Source of the DNA: an uncultured Sphingomonadaceae bacterium
GTDB lineage: Bacteria > Pseudomonadota > Alphaproteobacteria > Sphingomonadales > Sphingomonadaceae
DNA: 58,323 nt
Direction: 5' to 3'
NCBI GenBank assembly: GCA_947258815.1
Contig: CAMYJW010000018.1
Location: 1-58,323, forward strand
Of this stretch, positions 41,554 through 50,494 are shown one piece after another (position 1 is the stretch's first letter; the number at the start of each line of letters is the position of its first letter). The position numbers were made by a program, and so were the translations under genes. Below the pieces are notes generated by a model. The model had not been told where the DNA came from, ran no database searches, and saw nothing but the letters and a program-made list of their open reading frames with translations.

Positions 41554-43104
41554 TCAATCCACAAATGCCCGCAATTCGCGCTTGAGAATCTTGCCGCTGG
41601 CATTGCGCGGCAGTTCATCGACGAAGATCACCCGCTTGGGCACCTTGAAGGCGGACAGCGCATCGCGGCAATGCGCAATCATGGCTTCCTCGTCCAGCCG
41701 GACGCCCTCTTTGAGAACGACGACAGCGGTTACGATTTCAACCCAGTGCGGATCGGGCAGACCGATCACGGCGGTTTCGGAAACGCCGGGGTGGGTGTAA
41801 ATCGCTTCTTCCACTGCGCGCGACGAGACATTTTCACCACCGGTGTTGATCATGTCCTTCTTGCGATCGACGATGGTGATGTAGCCTTCCTCGTCGATCA
41901 CGGCGAGATCGCCTGAATGAAACCAGCCACCGGCGAATGCGGCGGCGGTGCGCTCGGGATCGTTCCAGTATCCGTTCATCAGGTGCGGTGATCGATGGAC
42001 CACTTCGCCCACTTCTCCGGGTGCAACATCGTTCAGATTATCGTCAACGATGCGGGTGGTCACATGAAGCACGGGACGGCCGCATGAACTGGGGCGATCG
42101 GCGTGTTCATGCGGCAGCAGCACGGTGGCCAGCGGCGCGATCTCGGTCTGGCCATAGCAGTTCCACAATCGCAACTGTGGCATCCGCTCCATCAGTTCGC
42201 GCAGCACTTCGCCCGGCATGATCGCGGCACCATAATAACCTTTGGAAAGCCGGGTCAGATCATGCTTGTCAAACAGGTCCGAGCGCAGCAGCGATATCCA
42301 CACGGTGGGCGCGGCGAAAAACGATGTGACGCGATGTTCGGCCAGAAGCGGGATCAGGTTTTCGGGCGAGGGCGTTTCGGTGATGATGTTGCGCGCGCCA
42401 ACCTGAAGCGCCGGGCCAAGGATCACGTCAAGCTGCGCGCAATGATAAAGCGGAAGGGCGTGAAGCACGATGGCATCGCCATCCCATTCCAGATCGACGA
42501 TGCAGCTTTCATACTGCCACATCACGGCCGAATGGGTCAGCATGGCGCCTTTCGGGCGCGATTCGGTGCCGCTGGTGTAAATGATCTGCAACAGGTCTTG
42601 CGCATCCGCGCCTTCTTCCGCCTGTTCGGCAGAGCCTGCCAGCGTTTCCCAGTCAGGCAGGCAATCCGGTGCGCTTTCATGTTCGCGCGGCAGGCCATAG
42701 ACCGCTTTGACAGCATCGCTTTTTGCCGCCAGCGCCACGTCTATCGTCGATGAATCGACGAACAGCATCCGCGCGCCCGAATGTTCGAGTATATAGCGCG
42801 TGTCCTCGACATTGAGCATGAAGTTGATCGGGACAAGAACCGCGCCGGCACGGGCGATGGCAAACCGCAGGGCGACAAACGCGTGGCTGTTCCGAGCCAG
42901 AATCGCGATCCGGTCGCCTTTTTCGACGCCTGCCGCGCGCAACCCGTTGCAGAAGCGATCAACCTGCCGGTCGAGTTCGGCATAGCTCCACTTCGTGTCA
43001 CCGCAGATCAGTGCAGTCTTGTCAGCATGGCGCAGCGCCACGCGGCGCAGCATTGTCGAAACCGACTGGCGGCGCATCGTGGCGATCAATTCTGTATGCT
43101 CCAT
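41554..43104 (-). CDS. AMP-forming acyl-CoA synthetase
   Basis: A 516-residue ANL ligase. The P-loop reads TSGTESRPKGAML, with ESRP in place of the usual TGxP; this variant occurs in some acyl-CoA synthetases. NCYGQTEIAPLATVL is the A5 region, WFHSGDLAVIDEEGY is A7 and ASGKILKREL carries the catalytic Lys. The ATG at 43104 with GGGAG ten bases upstream is preferred over 43197. The upstream MaoC hydratase is 28 bases away on the same strand. Substrate unknown. Confidence 0.9.
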   Translation of the reverse strand: MEHTELIATMRRQSVSTMLRRVALRHADKTALICGDTKWSYAELDRQVDRFCNGLRAAGVEKGDRIAILARNSHAFVALRFAIARAGAVLVPINFMLNVEDTRYILEHSGARMLFVDSSTIDVALAAKSDAVKAVYGLPREHESAPDCLPDWETLAGSAEQAEEGADAQDLLQIIYTSGTESRPKGAMLTHSAVMWQYESCIVDLEWDGDAIVLHALPLYHCAQLDVILGPALQVGARNIITETPSPENLIPLLAEHRVTSFFAAPTVWISLLRSDLFDKHDLTRLSKGYYGAAIMPGEVLRELMERMPQLRLWNCYGQTEIAPLATVLLPHEHADRPSSCGRPVLHVTTRIVDDNLNDVAPGEVGEVVHRSPHLMNGYWNDPERTAAAFAGGWFHSGDLAVIDEEGYITIVDRKKDMINTGGENVSSRAVEEAIYTHPGVSETAVIGLPDPHWVEIVTAVVVLKEGVRLDEEAMIAHCRDALSAFKVPKRVIFVDELPRNASGKILKRELRAFVD

Positions 43105-43132
43105 GATGTGCTCCCGATTCTGACGTGTGATT

Positions 43133-43576
43133 TCAGAAGAAGTGCAGGAAAATCCATTCCGCCAGCAATGCCGGTTTTTCCTCGCCTTCGATCTCAACTG
43201 TCACCGCAACGGTTTGTTGCCACTGATTTTCGCGCTTCTCGTGCAGGTCAAGCTGCTTGAACCGGGCGCGAATGCGCGCACCGGATTTCACCGGATTGAG
43301 GAAGCGCAGCGTGTTCATTCCATAATTGATCGACATTTTCGCGTCGGGCATTCCGCACGCGCGGTCCATCAGTGCCGGCAGCAGCGAAACGGTCAGAAAG
43401 CCGTGGGCGATCGTGCCGCCAAAAGGCGTGTTTTTCGCGGCCTCTACATCGACGTGAAGGAACTGATGGTCTTCGGTTGTGTCTGCGAAATCGTTGATGC
43501 GGCTCTGATCGATCACCATCCAGTCAGATGTGCCAAGATCTTTGCCGATAAGTGTCTGCAAATCTTGCAGTTTCAT
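43133..43576 (-). CDS. MaoC/NodN-family (R)-specific enoyl-CoA hydratase
   Basis: 147 residues with the hot-dog fold. The catalytic Asp-His pair is in the segment DFADTTEDHQFLHVD, followed by PFGGTIAHGFLTVSL, the classic MaoC signature. The ATG at 43576 has GGAGAA upstream; 43645 is a longer, weaker option. It is read with the acyl-CoA synthetase downstream. It hydrates enoyl-CoA to (R)-3-hydroxyacyl-CoA, a PHA precursor or degradation intermediate. Confidence 0.88.
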   Translation of the reverse strand: MKLQDLQTLIGKDLGTSDWMVIDQSRINDFADTTEDHQFLHVDVEAAKNTPFGGTIAHGFLTVSLLPALMDRACGMPDAKMSINYGMNTLRFLNPVKSGARIRARFKQLDLHEKRENQWQQTVAVTVEIEGEEKPALLAEWIFLHFF

Positions 43577-43735
43577 GAGTTCTCCGTTCCAATGCGAATT
43601 TTGTGGCCGCCCGGCTAGCCCGGTCAGCATCGCAATGTCGAGCAAATTGATGCTCTGTTATAAAGCTCCCAACTGTGCAGACAGCTTCCCGGCGCTGACC
43701 ATGATCGCGTTCGGCACGGCCCGCGCAGGGGCCTG

Positions 43736-46051
43736 TCAGGGCAGGGTAAACGCCAGAACATGATCGCCCGGCGCGGTCATCAGCGCGTTGCTGCCGCCGG
43801 CCACGATGATCACATACTGCTTGCCGGTCTTCGGGCTGACAAATGTCATCGGGGTTGCATGGGCGCTGGTCGGTATGCGTGTGCTCCACAGTTTCTTGCC
43901 GGTCATCAGGTCGAAAGCGCGAAAGGCCTTTTCCTGCGTCGCGCCGATGAAAATCAGGCCGCTGCGCGTTGTCAGCGATCCGCCGGTGTTGGGCACGCCC
44001 ATCGGGATCGGAAGGCGCGAAGAGATACCGGCTGGTCCGCTGTCTGCCGCGGTGCCGAGCGGCCTCTCCCACATCGTCCGGCCCTCGTTCAGATCGACCA
44101 CTGCAATCCCGCCATAAGGCGGTTCGGTGCAGGGCATGCCGATGACCGACAGAAATGGCCCGGTGGCTACGGCATACGGCGTGCCCAGCTGGGCAACCGG
44201 TACGCCTGCATGGGCCGCACCATCTTCGGCAAGGCCAACGCCCATCGCTTCTGCTTCCTTGCGCGCGACCAGCTTGGTGTGATTGGCCATGCGGTTGTAG
44301 TTCACCGTCATCAGCGCGCGTTCGGGATCGACGGAAACGCTGCCCCAGTTCATCCCGCCCAGATAACTGGGATAGGTGATTGTCGGGCGATCGGCCATCG
44401 GCGGGGTCAGCGCACCATCATACCGCGCTTCCTTGAACTTGATCCGGCACCACAGCTGATCGAGCGGAGTGGCGCCCCACATCTGGTCTTCGGTCCACAC
44501 TGTGTCATCGAAGATCGGCAGTTTGGCGGAGAACGGCTGCGTCTTTGCCAGGCCCTTGATCACGCCATCGTGAAGCACGGGGCGTTCTTCAACCGGGAAG
44601 ATCGGTTCGCCGGTTTCGCGGTTTAGCACGAAAATCTCGCCGCGCTTGGTTGGCTGGATCAGCGCGGGCTGCACCTTGCCGTTGACCTTGAGGTCGATCA
44701 GCGTGGGTTGCGAGGCCACGTCATAATCCCACACGTCCTTGTGCAGGGTCTGGAAATGCCAGCGCGGTTCTCCGGTGCGCGAATCGAGCGCGACAACCGA
44801 GCTTGCATATGTGTTGCTGGCTTCGGAGCGGTGCTCCAGCCAGTAATCCGGTGTCGCATTGCCCACGGGCAGATAGACAAGGCCCAGTTCGTCGTCGCCG
44901 CTCATCGGCGCCCAGCTGTTGGGCGTGCCGCGCGAATAGGTTTCGCCCTCGGCAGGCTCGCCATATTCGCCGGGGCGGTCCATATCCCAGGCCCATGCAA
45001 AATCGCCGGTAACCGCGTTGTAAGCCCGGATCACGCCCGAAGGCTCGCCAACATACTGGCCGTCCGTCACCCAGCCGCCCAGCACCACGTTGCCGTTCAC
45101 GATCGTTGGCGGGGAACTGATATAGTAATAGCCGTATTTGATCTCGCCCATGCCGCGTTTCAGATCGACCGTGCCTGCATCGCCGAAATCGGAGCACAGC
45201 GTGCCGGTTGCCGCGTCCACGGCCATCAACCGGGCATCGCCGGTGGCGAAGATGATCCGCCGCGCGCACAATGCATCTTCTTCGCTGGCTTCGTGATAGG
45301 CAACGCCGCGGCAGGCCGCCGATGTCGGCATTTCCGCCTTGGGGTCATAGACCCATTTCTTCTTGCCGGTATCGGGTTCGAGCGCGTGAATAATATTGTC
45401 GGACGTGCACAGATAAAGCGTGTCTTCGATCATCAGCGGGGTCACCTGAAAGCCCAGGCCGATCCGTTCCGATCCGGTGCGATACGTCCAGGCGCTTTCA
45501 AGTTCACCGACATTTTCGGGCGTGATCTGCGAAACCGTCGCGAACCGCGTGCCGCTCTGGTCGTTGCCATAAAAGCGCCAGTCTTCGCGGTCGGCGACGG
45601 GCGTTCCAGCGCTGGTTTCGTGCGGTAGCGCCGGATCGGGCGAAAGGTCTGCCGCGCCCATCGCGAAGAAACCGATGGCCGATGCGGCGATCACCGGAAC
45701 CGCGATTTTCGCGCGCGACCGGATCACCGGCCAGAAAACCCAAAGCCCCAGCACCGCCGGGGCGACGACCCTTGCGGTGAATCCCCAGATGTTGGTGCCG
45801 CGTTCGAGGAATGCCCACAGCACTGTTGCGGCAAGCATCAGGCCATAAAGCCAGACACCGCGCCGATCACCGCGTGAAACGAGATATGCGGAGCCGCCGA
45901 CGGCCAGGCCCGCCAGCAGATAATAGGCCGAGCCGCCCAGTGTCAGCAGCTTCACGCCGCCAATCACAAGAACCAACGCAATCACCGCCAGCACACTGGC
46001 CAGCACATAACGGCGTTTGTCGACGACAAACGAACTCAATTCCTCGGCCAC
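43736..46051 (-). CDS. Membrane-bound PQQ-dependent dehydrogenase (glucose/quinate family)
   Basis: 771 residues: four to five N-terminal membrane helices (within residues 15-130), then an eight-bladed quinoprotein propeller. Typical motifs are DWRFYGNDQSGTRFA at its start, VTPLMIEDTLYLCT, YYYISSPPTIVNGNVVLGGW and the C-terminal DLMTGKKLWSTRIPTSAHATPM. This is the Gcd/quinate dehydrogenase class, passing electrons to ubiquinone, with activity in the periplasm. It begins with GTG preceded by GGAG. No PQQ biosynthesis gene is in the window. The actual alcohol or polyol substrate cannot be assigned. Confidence 0.9.
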   Translation of the reverse strand: MAEELSSFVVDKRRYVLASVLAVIALVLVIGGVKLLTLGGSAYYLLAGLAVGGSAYLVSRGDRRGVWLYGLMLAATVLWAFLERGTNIWGFTARVVAPAVLGLWVFWPVIRSRAKIAVPVIAASAIGFFAMGAADLSPDPALPHETSAGTPVADREDWRFYGNDQSGTRFATVSQITPENVGELESAWTYRTGSERIGLGFQVTPLMIEDTLYLCTSDNIIHALEPDTGKKKWVYDPKAEMPTSAACRGVAYHEASEEDALCARRIIFATGDARLMAVDAATGTLCSDFGDAGTVDLKRGMGEIKYGYYYISSPPTIVNGNVVLGGWVTDGQYVGEPSGVIRAYNAVTGDFAWAWDMDRPGEYGEPAEGETYSRGTPNSWAPMSGDDELGLVYLPVGNATPDYWLEHRSEASNTYASSVVALDSRTGEPRWHFQTLHKDVWDYDVASQPTLIDLKVNGKVQPALIQPTKRGEIFVLNRETGEPIFPVEERPVLHDGVIKGLAKTQPFSAKLPIFDDTVWTEDQMWGATPLDQLWCRIKFKEARYDGALTPPMADRPTITYPSYLGGMNWGSVSVDPERALMTVNYNRMANHTKLVARKEAEAMGVGLAEDGAAHAGVPVAQLGTPYAVATGPFLSVIGMPCTEPPYGGIAVVDLNEGRTMWERPLGTAADSGPAGISSRLPIPMGVPNTGGSLTTRSGLIFIGATQEKAFRAFDLMTGKKLWSTRIPTSAHATPMTFVSPKTGKQYVIIVAGGSNALMTAPGDHVLAFTLP

Positions 46052-46159
46052 GGCTCCATCTCCAGATTTCTTTTGTTTTTTGTGCGGTCTATTTTGTTTT
46101 CGGCATTTGCGCGCCTGTTGCGAGAATGCGTAACATCGGTTCGCGCAAAAAATCCAGCA

Positions 46160-47968
46160 TCAATTCGGGTTTTGGTGCGCGGGCGCGATGCCTTCGAGAT
46201 TGGCGATCAGCTGAATTGCCAGGTAACGTGAGAACAGCCGCGCATCGATCAGGCCGCCGCCCATGAACCACAAACCCTTTTGCGCGGTTGGTTTCCACAT
46301 GTTGCGCATGTGGCAGTTTTCGTCGAGTCCCCAGATCCGCCCGACTTTGTCGGCAACGTCATCGCCAAGCAGTTTGCGAACATTTTCCTGCATATTCTCA
46401 AAACCCGTGGCCAGAATAACCGCGTCGCAAGGTTGCGATTGCCCGTTTTCCAGGTTTACGGCCCCGGCGGAAAACCCGGAGAGAGTTTCGTAATCGATCA
46501 CCTCGATGGCCTTGTCGATGATGAGATCGCAGCAGCCGACATCGATATAATAGCCGCCTTCGCCGCGCAGATACATCATGTGAAATCCGGTATCATCATC
46601 GCCATAGAAGGTGCGAAAACCGGCGGTTTCAAGATCGTGGATCAGATCCTGATCGACGACTTTGCTCTTCCTGGTGATCCACTTGTAGGTATCTTCAAGG
46701 ATCGGATAGGGGATCACCGAGGTCAGCAGATCGACATCTTCAACCGGCGTGCCATCGCCATAGACCGAGAACGTGCGGATCGCAGTGGGCTCAAGGCTGA
46801 CGACGCACGTTGGCCCGCGCTGAAGCAGGCTGACTTTCGCGGCGCCGCGCACGTAAAGATCCTGTGCGATATCGTGGCCGCTGTTGCCGGTGCCGACGAC
46901 CATGACATGTTTGCCCGTGTAATCGTCGCCGCGCGTGAACTCCGCAGAATGAAGGACCGGGCCATCGAAGTTCTCGATTCCCGGCAAGCTGGGGCGTTTA
47001 GGGATCGACCCGCTGACCCCGGTGCTCATCACCAGATTTGGGCTTTTGACCTGCTGCGTTGTTCCATCGCCGCGTTTGATCGTGGCGGTCCACTCTCCCG
47101 TATCGGCATCGTAGTGCGCATCGGCCAGTTCGGCGGAAGTCCAGACGTTCAGCTCAAGCGCGTCGGCATAGGCTTCCATCCAGTTTGCCAGCTTGTCCTT
47201 GGGCAGCCAGACCGGCCAGGTTTCGGGAAACGGCATGTAGGGCATGTGATTGGCAAACACCTGATTGTGCAGCGTCAGCGAATGATAGCGCTTGCGCCAG
47301 ACATCGCCGATGCGCGCGTCCTTTTCGATCACCAGTGCGGATATGCCCATCGCCTTGAGCCGGGCCGCCAGAATCAGCCCGGCATGCCCCGCGCCAACGA
47401 TAATGACCGGCGGATTGTGGGCCGCATTTTCCTGCTCGGCAGTGCGAAAATCGAGCCAGTTTTCAACCGTGGTGTTCTTGGAAAATTCATCGCCCGATCG
47501 CCTGTGTGCGCCGATCCGTTCTTCAAAGCCGGTCAGCGATTGCAGCGTGGTCAGGAACAGCCACGCGCGCCATTGCCCATCGCCATCTTCATCGCGGACC
47601 AGCCGGGTTACGCCGGTGCCATGGCCGACATCGGTTTCAAAATCGAAGAAGGCTTCAAGAACGCTCTTTCCGCCTCTGCGGCAAAAGTGCGGGGCGATCC
47701 GGTTTTGCGCAATGCGAAGCGACCGCAAGCCGGACTCGCCAAATTTCGGGCCAAGCGCCCCGGCGATTTCGAGTGGACCGGCGAATGTGCGAAAGCCCCA
47801 TGTCAGCGACAGGAAATCTTTCCAGAAACCATCGGGCAGAAAAAGATCGGCGATCCGCTGGGCGTTGCCGGTTTCAAGATGGTGGTTCATCGTTTCCAGC
47901 CACGATGCGAACACCTCCGCCGCGTCCGGGTGGCTGGCGTTTTCGCGCAAAAGCATTTTACTTGCCAT
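46160..47968 (-). CDS. FAD-dependent monooxygenase (flavin-containing/BVMO-like) with N-terminal NTF2-like domain
   Basis: 602 residues. The first 150 or so form an NTF2/SnoaL-like region (FASWLETMNHHLETGNAQRI). The FAD motif VGAGHAGL is near residue 191, GDVWRKRYHSLTLH follows, then an FxGxxxHxxx-type segment FDGPVLHSAEF and the NADPH motif VVGTGNSGHD near 358. This fits flavin monooxygenases (class B). The strict BVMO motif FxGxxxHxxxW(P/D) is not met: after the His the sequence reads SAEF, which resembles FMO rather than BVMO. It is 84 bases from the aldehyde dehydrogenase. The substrate is unknown. Confidence 0.85.
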   Translation of the reverse strand: MASKMLLRENASHPDAAEVFASWLETMNHHLETGNAQRIADLFLPDGFWKDFLSLTWGFRTFAGPLEIAGALGPKFGESGLRSLRIAQNRIAPHFCRRGGKSVLEAFFDFETDVGHGTGVTRLVRDEDGDGQWRAWLFLTTLQSLTGFEERIGAHRRSGDEFSKNTTVENWLDFRTAEQENAAHNPPVIIVGAGHAGLILAARLKAMGISALVIEKDARIGDVWRKRYHSLTLHNQVFANHMPYMPFPETWPVWLPKDKLANWMEAYADALELNVWTSAELADAHYDADTGEWTATIKRGDGTTQQVKSPNLVMSTGVSGSIPKRPSLPGIENFDGPVLHSAEFTRGDDYTGKHVMVVGTGNSGHDIAQDLYVRGAAKVSLLQRGPTCVVSLEPTAIRTFSVYGDGTPVEDVDLLTSVIPYPILEDTYKWITRKSKVVDQDLIHDLETAGFRTFYGDDDTGFHMMYLRGEGGYYIDVGCCDLIIDKAIEVIDYETLSGFSAGAVNLENGQSQPCDAVILATGFENMQENVRKLLGDDVADKVGRIWGLDENCHMRNMWKPTAQKGLWFMGGGLIDARLFSRYLAIQLIANLEGIAPAHQNPN

Positions 47969-48052
47969 GGGCGCTGCCGCCTTTCCGGTTTTGGATGTCG
48001 CGAGCCGCCTCGGGCGTGCCGCCGGCCTGGTGTTTGTGTGCGTGCCTGTCGA

Positions 48053-49537
48053 TCATAGCGCCACCTGAAGTTTTCCGGCGCCGACCGGCGGCATGATCGA
48101 TTTTATCTCGGTGTAATCTGAGATTCCTTCGGCTCCGCATTCGCGCCCGACGCCTGATTGTTTGCGCCCGCCGAACGGGGCCGCCATATCGAGATTGTGG
48201 GAATTCACCCCCACCGAACCGCAGCGAATTTTCCGCGCAATTTCAACGCCGCGATCCGCATCGCTGGTCCAGACGCTTGATTGCAGGCCATAGACGCTGT
48301 CGTTGGCGATGCGGATGCCGTCATCAATTCCATCGTATGCGATCAGGCAATAAACCGGGCCGAATATCTCTTCCTGGGCAATCCGCATGCGGTTATCGAC
48401 ATCGGCGAACAGCGTGGGCTCAACATACCAGCCTTTGGGTTTGTCAGCAGGCAGCCCGCCGCCGATCAGCGCGCGCGCGCCTTCCTGTTTGCCAAGGTCG
48501 AGATAGCTTTTCACCCGGTCGCGCTGTCTTTGTGAGGCCAGCGGGCCGATGAACGTTTCCGGGTCCATCGGATCGCCAAACGGCAAGGCCGAAACCGATG
48601 CGGCGAAAGCGTCGGTTATCTCGGCATAGCGCGATCGAGGCACGAGAATCCGGGTGGGCGCATTGCAGGCCTGGCCGCTCAGGAAAGTCATCGGCGCGGT
48701 CAGCCCGGTCAGCACGGCATCGAGATCGATATCGTCAACCAGCAGTGCCGCGCCCTTGCCGCCCAGTTCCAGCGTGAACCGGCGGAATGTGTTGGCGCAG
48801 ATCGTGGCGACTTTCTGCCCTGCCGCCGTGCTCCCGGTGAGCGAGACTTTATCGACGCCGGGATGCGAGGCGAGATATTCGCTGACCGCGCGGTCCGCCG
48901 GAACGATATTGAGCACACCGGCGGGCAGCCCGGCGCGCTGAAACACGTCGGCGAGCGCAGTGAAACACATCGCGGCATCTTCCGATGGCTTGAGAACAGC
49001 GGTGCAGCCGCTGATCAGCGCGGGCGCCAGCTTCATTGCGGCAACGATCAGCGGACCGTTCCACGGCACGATCGCGGCAATCACGCCGACCGGCTCACGT
49101 TCAATAATGACATCGGACGCGGCATTGAAATCGTCGTAACACGGTTTGCGTTCACGCCACGGATACGTATCCGCAAGCTGGGCGAAATACTCCCAGATCG
49201 CGAACGCACGGGGCACCTGAACCGCGCGCGACTGGCTGATCGTGGTGCCCATTTCCGCAGTGATCACGTCTGCCACATCGTCAGATATTTCGCGCAACAA
49301 GGTCATCGCGCGCAGGATGATCTTCGCGCGCTCCCGGTGCGAAAGGCGCGGCCATTCGCCATTGTCAAAAGCGTCGCGTGCGGCCGCCACGGCGGTGTCG
49401 ATGTCGGCGCGATCTGCGGCGCGGACCCGGCCGGATGGTTCCTCCGTCGCCGGATTGATTGCCTCGATCCAGTCGGACCCGTGCGACGCGATCCAGTCTC
49501 CGCCGATAAACAGTTTGCCTTCCACGCGGCTCATCAT
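48053..49537 (-). CDS. Aldehyde dehydrogenase
   Basis: 494 residues. Motifs seen: VPWNGPLIVAAMKL, VLKPSEDAAMC, SLTGSTAAGQK, the Glu in LELGGKGAA and the catalytic Cys in FLSGQACNAPTR, with EEIFGPVYCLI and APFGGRKQSGVGREC near the end. The start is at 49537 (two adjacent ATGs) with AGGGA nine bases upstream. It is divergent from the enoyl-CoA hydratase at 49737 over about 200 bases holding a strong palindrome. It probably works with the FAD monooxygenase and PQQ dehydrogenase on the same strand. Confidence 0.9.
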   Translation of the reverse strand: MMSRVEGKLFIGGDWIASHGSDWIEAINPATEEPSGRVRAADRADIDTAVAAARDAFDNGEWPRLSHRERAKIILRAMTLLREISDDVADVITAEMGTTISQSRAVQVPRAFAIWEYFAQLADTYPWRERKPCYDDFNAASDVIIEREPVGVIAAIVPWNGPLIVAAMKLAPALISGCTAVLKPSEDAAMCFTALADVFQRAGLPAGVLNIVPADRAVSEYLASHPGVDKVSLTGSTAAGQKVATICANTFRRFTLELGGKGAALLVDDIDLDAVLTGLTAPMTFLSGQACNAPTRILVPRSRYAEITDAFAASVSALPFGDPMDPETFIGPLASQRQRDRVKSYLDLGKQEGARALIGGGLPADKPKGWYVEPTLFADVDNRMRIAQEEIFGPVYCLIAYDGIDDGIRIANDSVYGLQSSVWTSDADRGVEIARKIRCGSVGVNSHNLDMAAPFGGRKQSGVGRECGAEGISDYTEIKSIMPPVGAGKLQVAL

Positions 49538-49597
49538 CCGTCTGGTTCCCTGCAAGTGGACCTCTGCGATCAGCCGATTATCAAGCGAAACGGATTG

Positions 49598-49618
49598 CTG
49601 TCAACACTATGTTGACAG
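49598..49618. promoter_or_regulatory. Perfect palindrome CTGTCAACA-CTA-TGTTGACAG
   Basis: A 21-base element with perfect 9-base arms in the divergent promoter region between the aldehyde dehydrogenase and the enoyl-CoA hydratase. It looks like a TetR-family operator. The likely binder is the TetR protein encoded at the end of the plus-strand operon (53272). Confidence 0.65.
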
Positions 49619-49736
49619 GCCGTTGCCCGCTATCTACTTTTTGTCGTATCCAGAACCGATAAGGTGCAACGGGTCGGGATTGGCGTGCCGGAACGGCGCA
49701 GGATGGCGGAACACAGGGACGGGGCTGGTCGGGGTT

Positions 49737-50492
49737 ATGGGGCAGGTTGATCTGACTGTTGAAGATCGTGTCGCGGTCATCACTCTGGATAATCAGGACA
49801 AGCACAATGCCGTCGATGCGCCAATGCGCGCGCGGCTGGACGAGATTTATGCGGCTGTTGAAACCGATGATGACGTGCGCGTTGCCGTGATCTGCGGCGC
49901 GGGCGGCAAGGCGTTTTGTTCTGGGGGGCTGATCGATGGCTATCTCGATCGCAATGCGTTTGGCCCGCAAGGCACCGGTGTGCCCCCGATTCCGCGGCCG
50001 TGGCCTGCAACCAAGCCGTTTATCGCGGCGATCAACGGCTATGCCTATGGCGGCGGTTTCGCGCTGGCTCTGGCGTGCGATCTGCGGGTGATCGGCAAAA
50101 GCGCCAGCATCGGCCCGGCCGGTTTGAAGCGCGGCACGGTGCAGGGCGCGCAGACGATTACGCGGCTTACCCGGCTGATCGGCGCCAGCAAGGCGCTGGA
50201 GATCCTGCTGCTTTCCAGATATCTCGATGGCCAGCAGGCTGCGCAGGCCGGGCTGGCGCAAGTTGTTGACGATGCCGATGTCCTTGAAACGGCGATGGAC
50301 TGCGCGCGCACGATTGCCGGTTTCAGCCCGTGGACCGTGGCGATGACCAAAAAGCTGGTTTACGAAACGCAGCACCTGCCGCTTGATGAAGCCATCGCGC
50401 AGGAAGAGGCGATCGCCGCCCAAGCCTATCGCCGCGATGATGCGCTGGAAGGTTTCAGCGCTTTCAACGAACGCAGGAAGCCGAAGTTCTGA
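49737..50492 (+). CDS. Enoyl-CoA hydratase/isomerase family protein
   Basis: A 251-residue crotonase. The oxyanion-hole segments GKAFCSGGLIDGYL and AAINGYAYGGGFALALACDLRV are intact, and EGFSAFNERRKPKF is the family C-terminus. Like the CaiD-type hydratases, the segment after the second motif is SIGPAGLKRG, without the classic catalytic Glu, so the exact reaction is open. The ATG at 49737 begins the first plus-strand gene of an operon with the CoA transferase and the CoA ligase. It is divergent from the aldehyde dehydrogenase. Confidence 0.87.
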   Translation: MGQVDLTVEDRVAVITLDNQDKHNAVDAPMRARLDEIYAAVETDDDVRVAVICGAGGKAFCSGGLIDGYLDRNAFGPQGTGVPPIPRPWPATKPFIAAINGYAYGGGFALALACDLRVIGKSASIGPAGLKRGTVQGAQTITRLTRLIGASKALEILLLSRYLDGQQAAQAGLAQVVDDADVLETAMDCARTIAGFSPWTVAMTKKLVYETQHLPLDEAIAQEEAIAAQAYRRDDALEGFSAFNERRKPKF

Positions 50493-50494
50493 AG

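Noticed and set aside
43700..43735. GGCCC-loop-GGGCC hairpin downstream of the PQQ dehydrogenase
   Set aside because: No U-tract follows and the stem is only five pairs, so a terminator cannot be claimed.
46280..48058. 592-codon open frame on the plus strand
   Set aside because: It is antisense to the FAD monooxygenase, whose motifs are certain.
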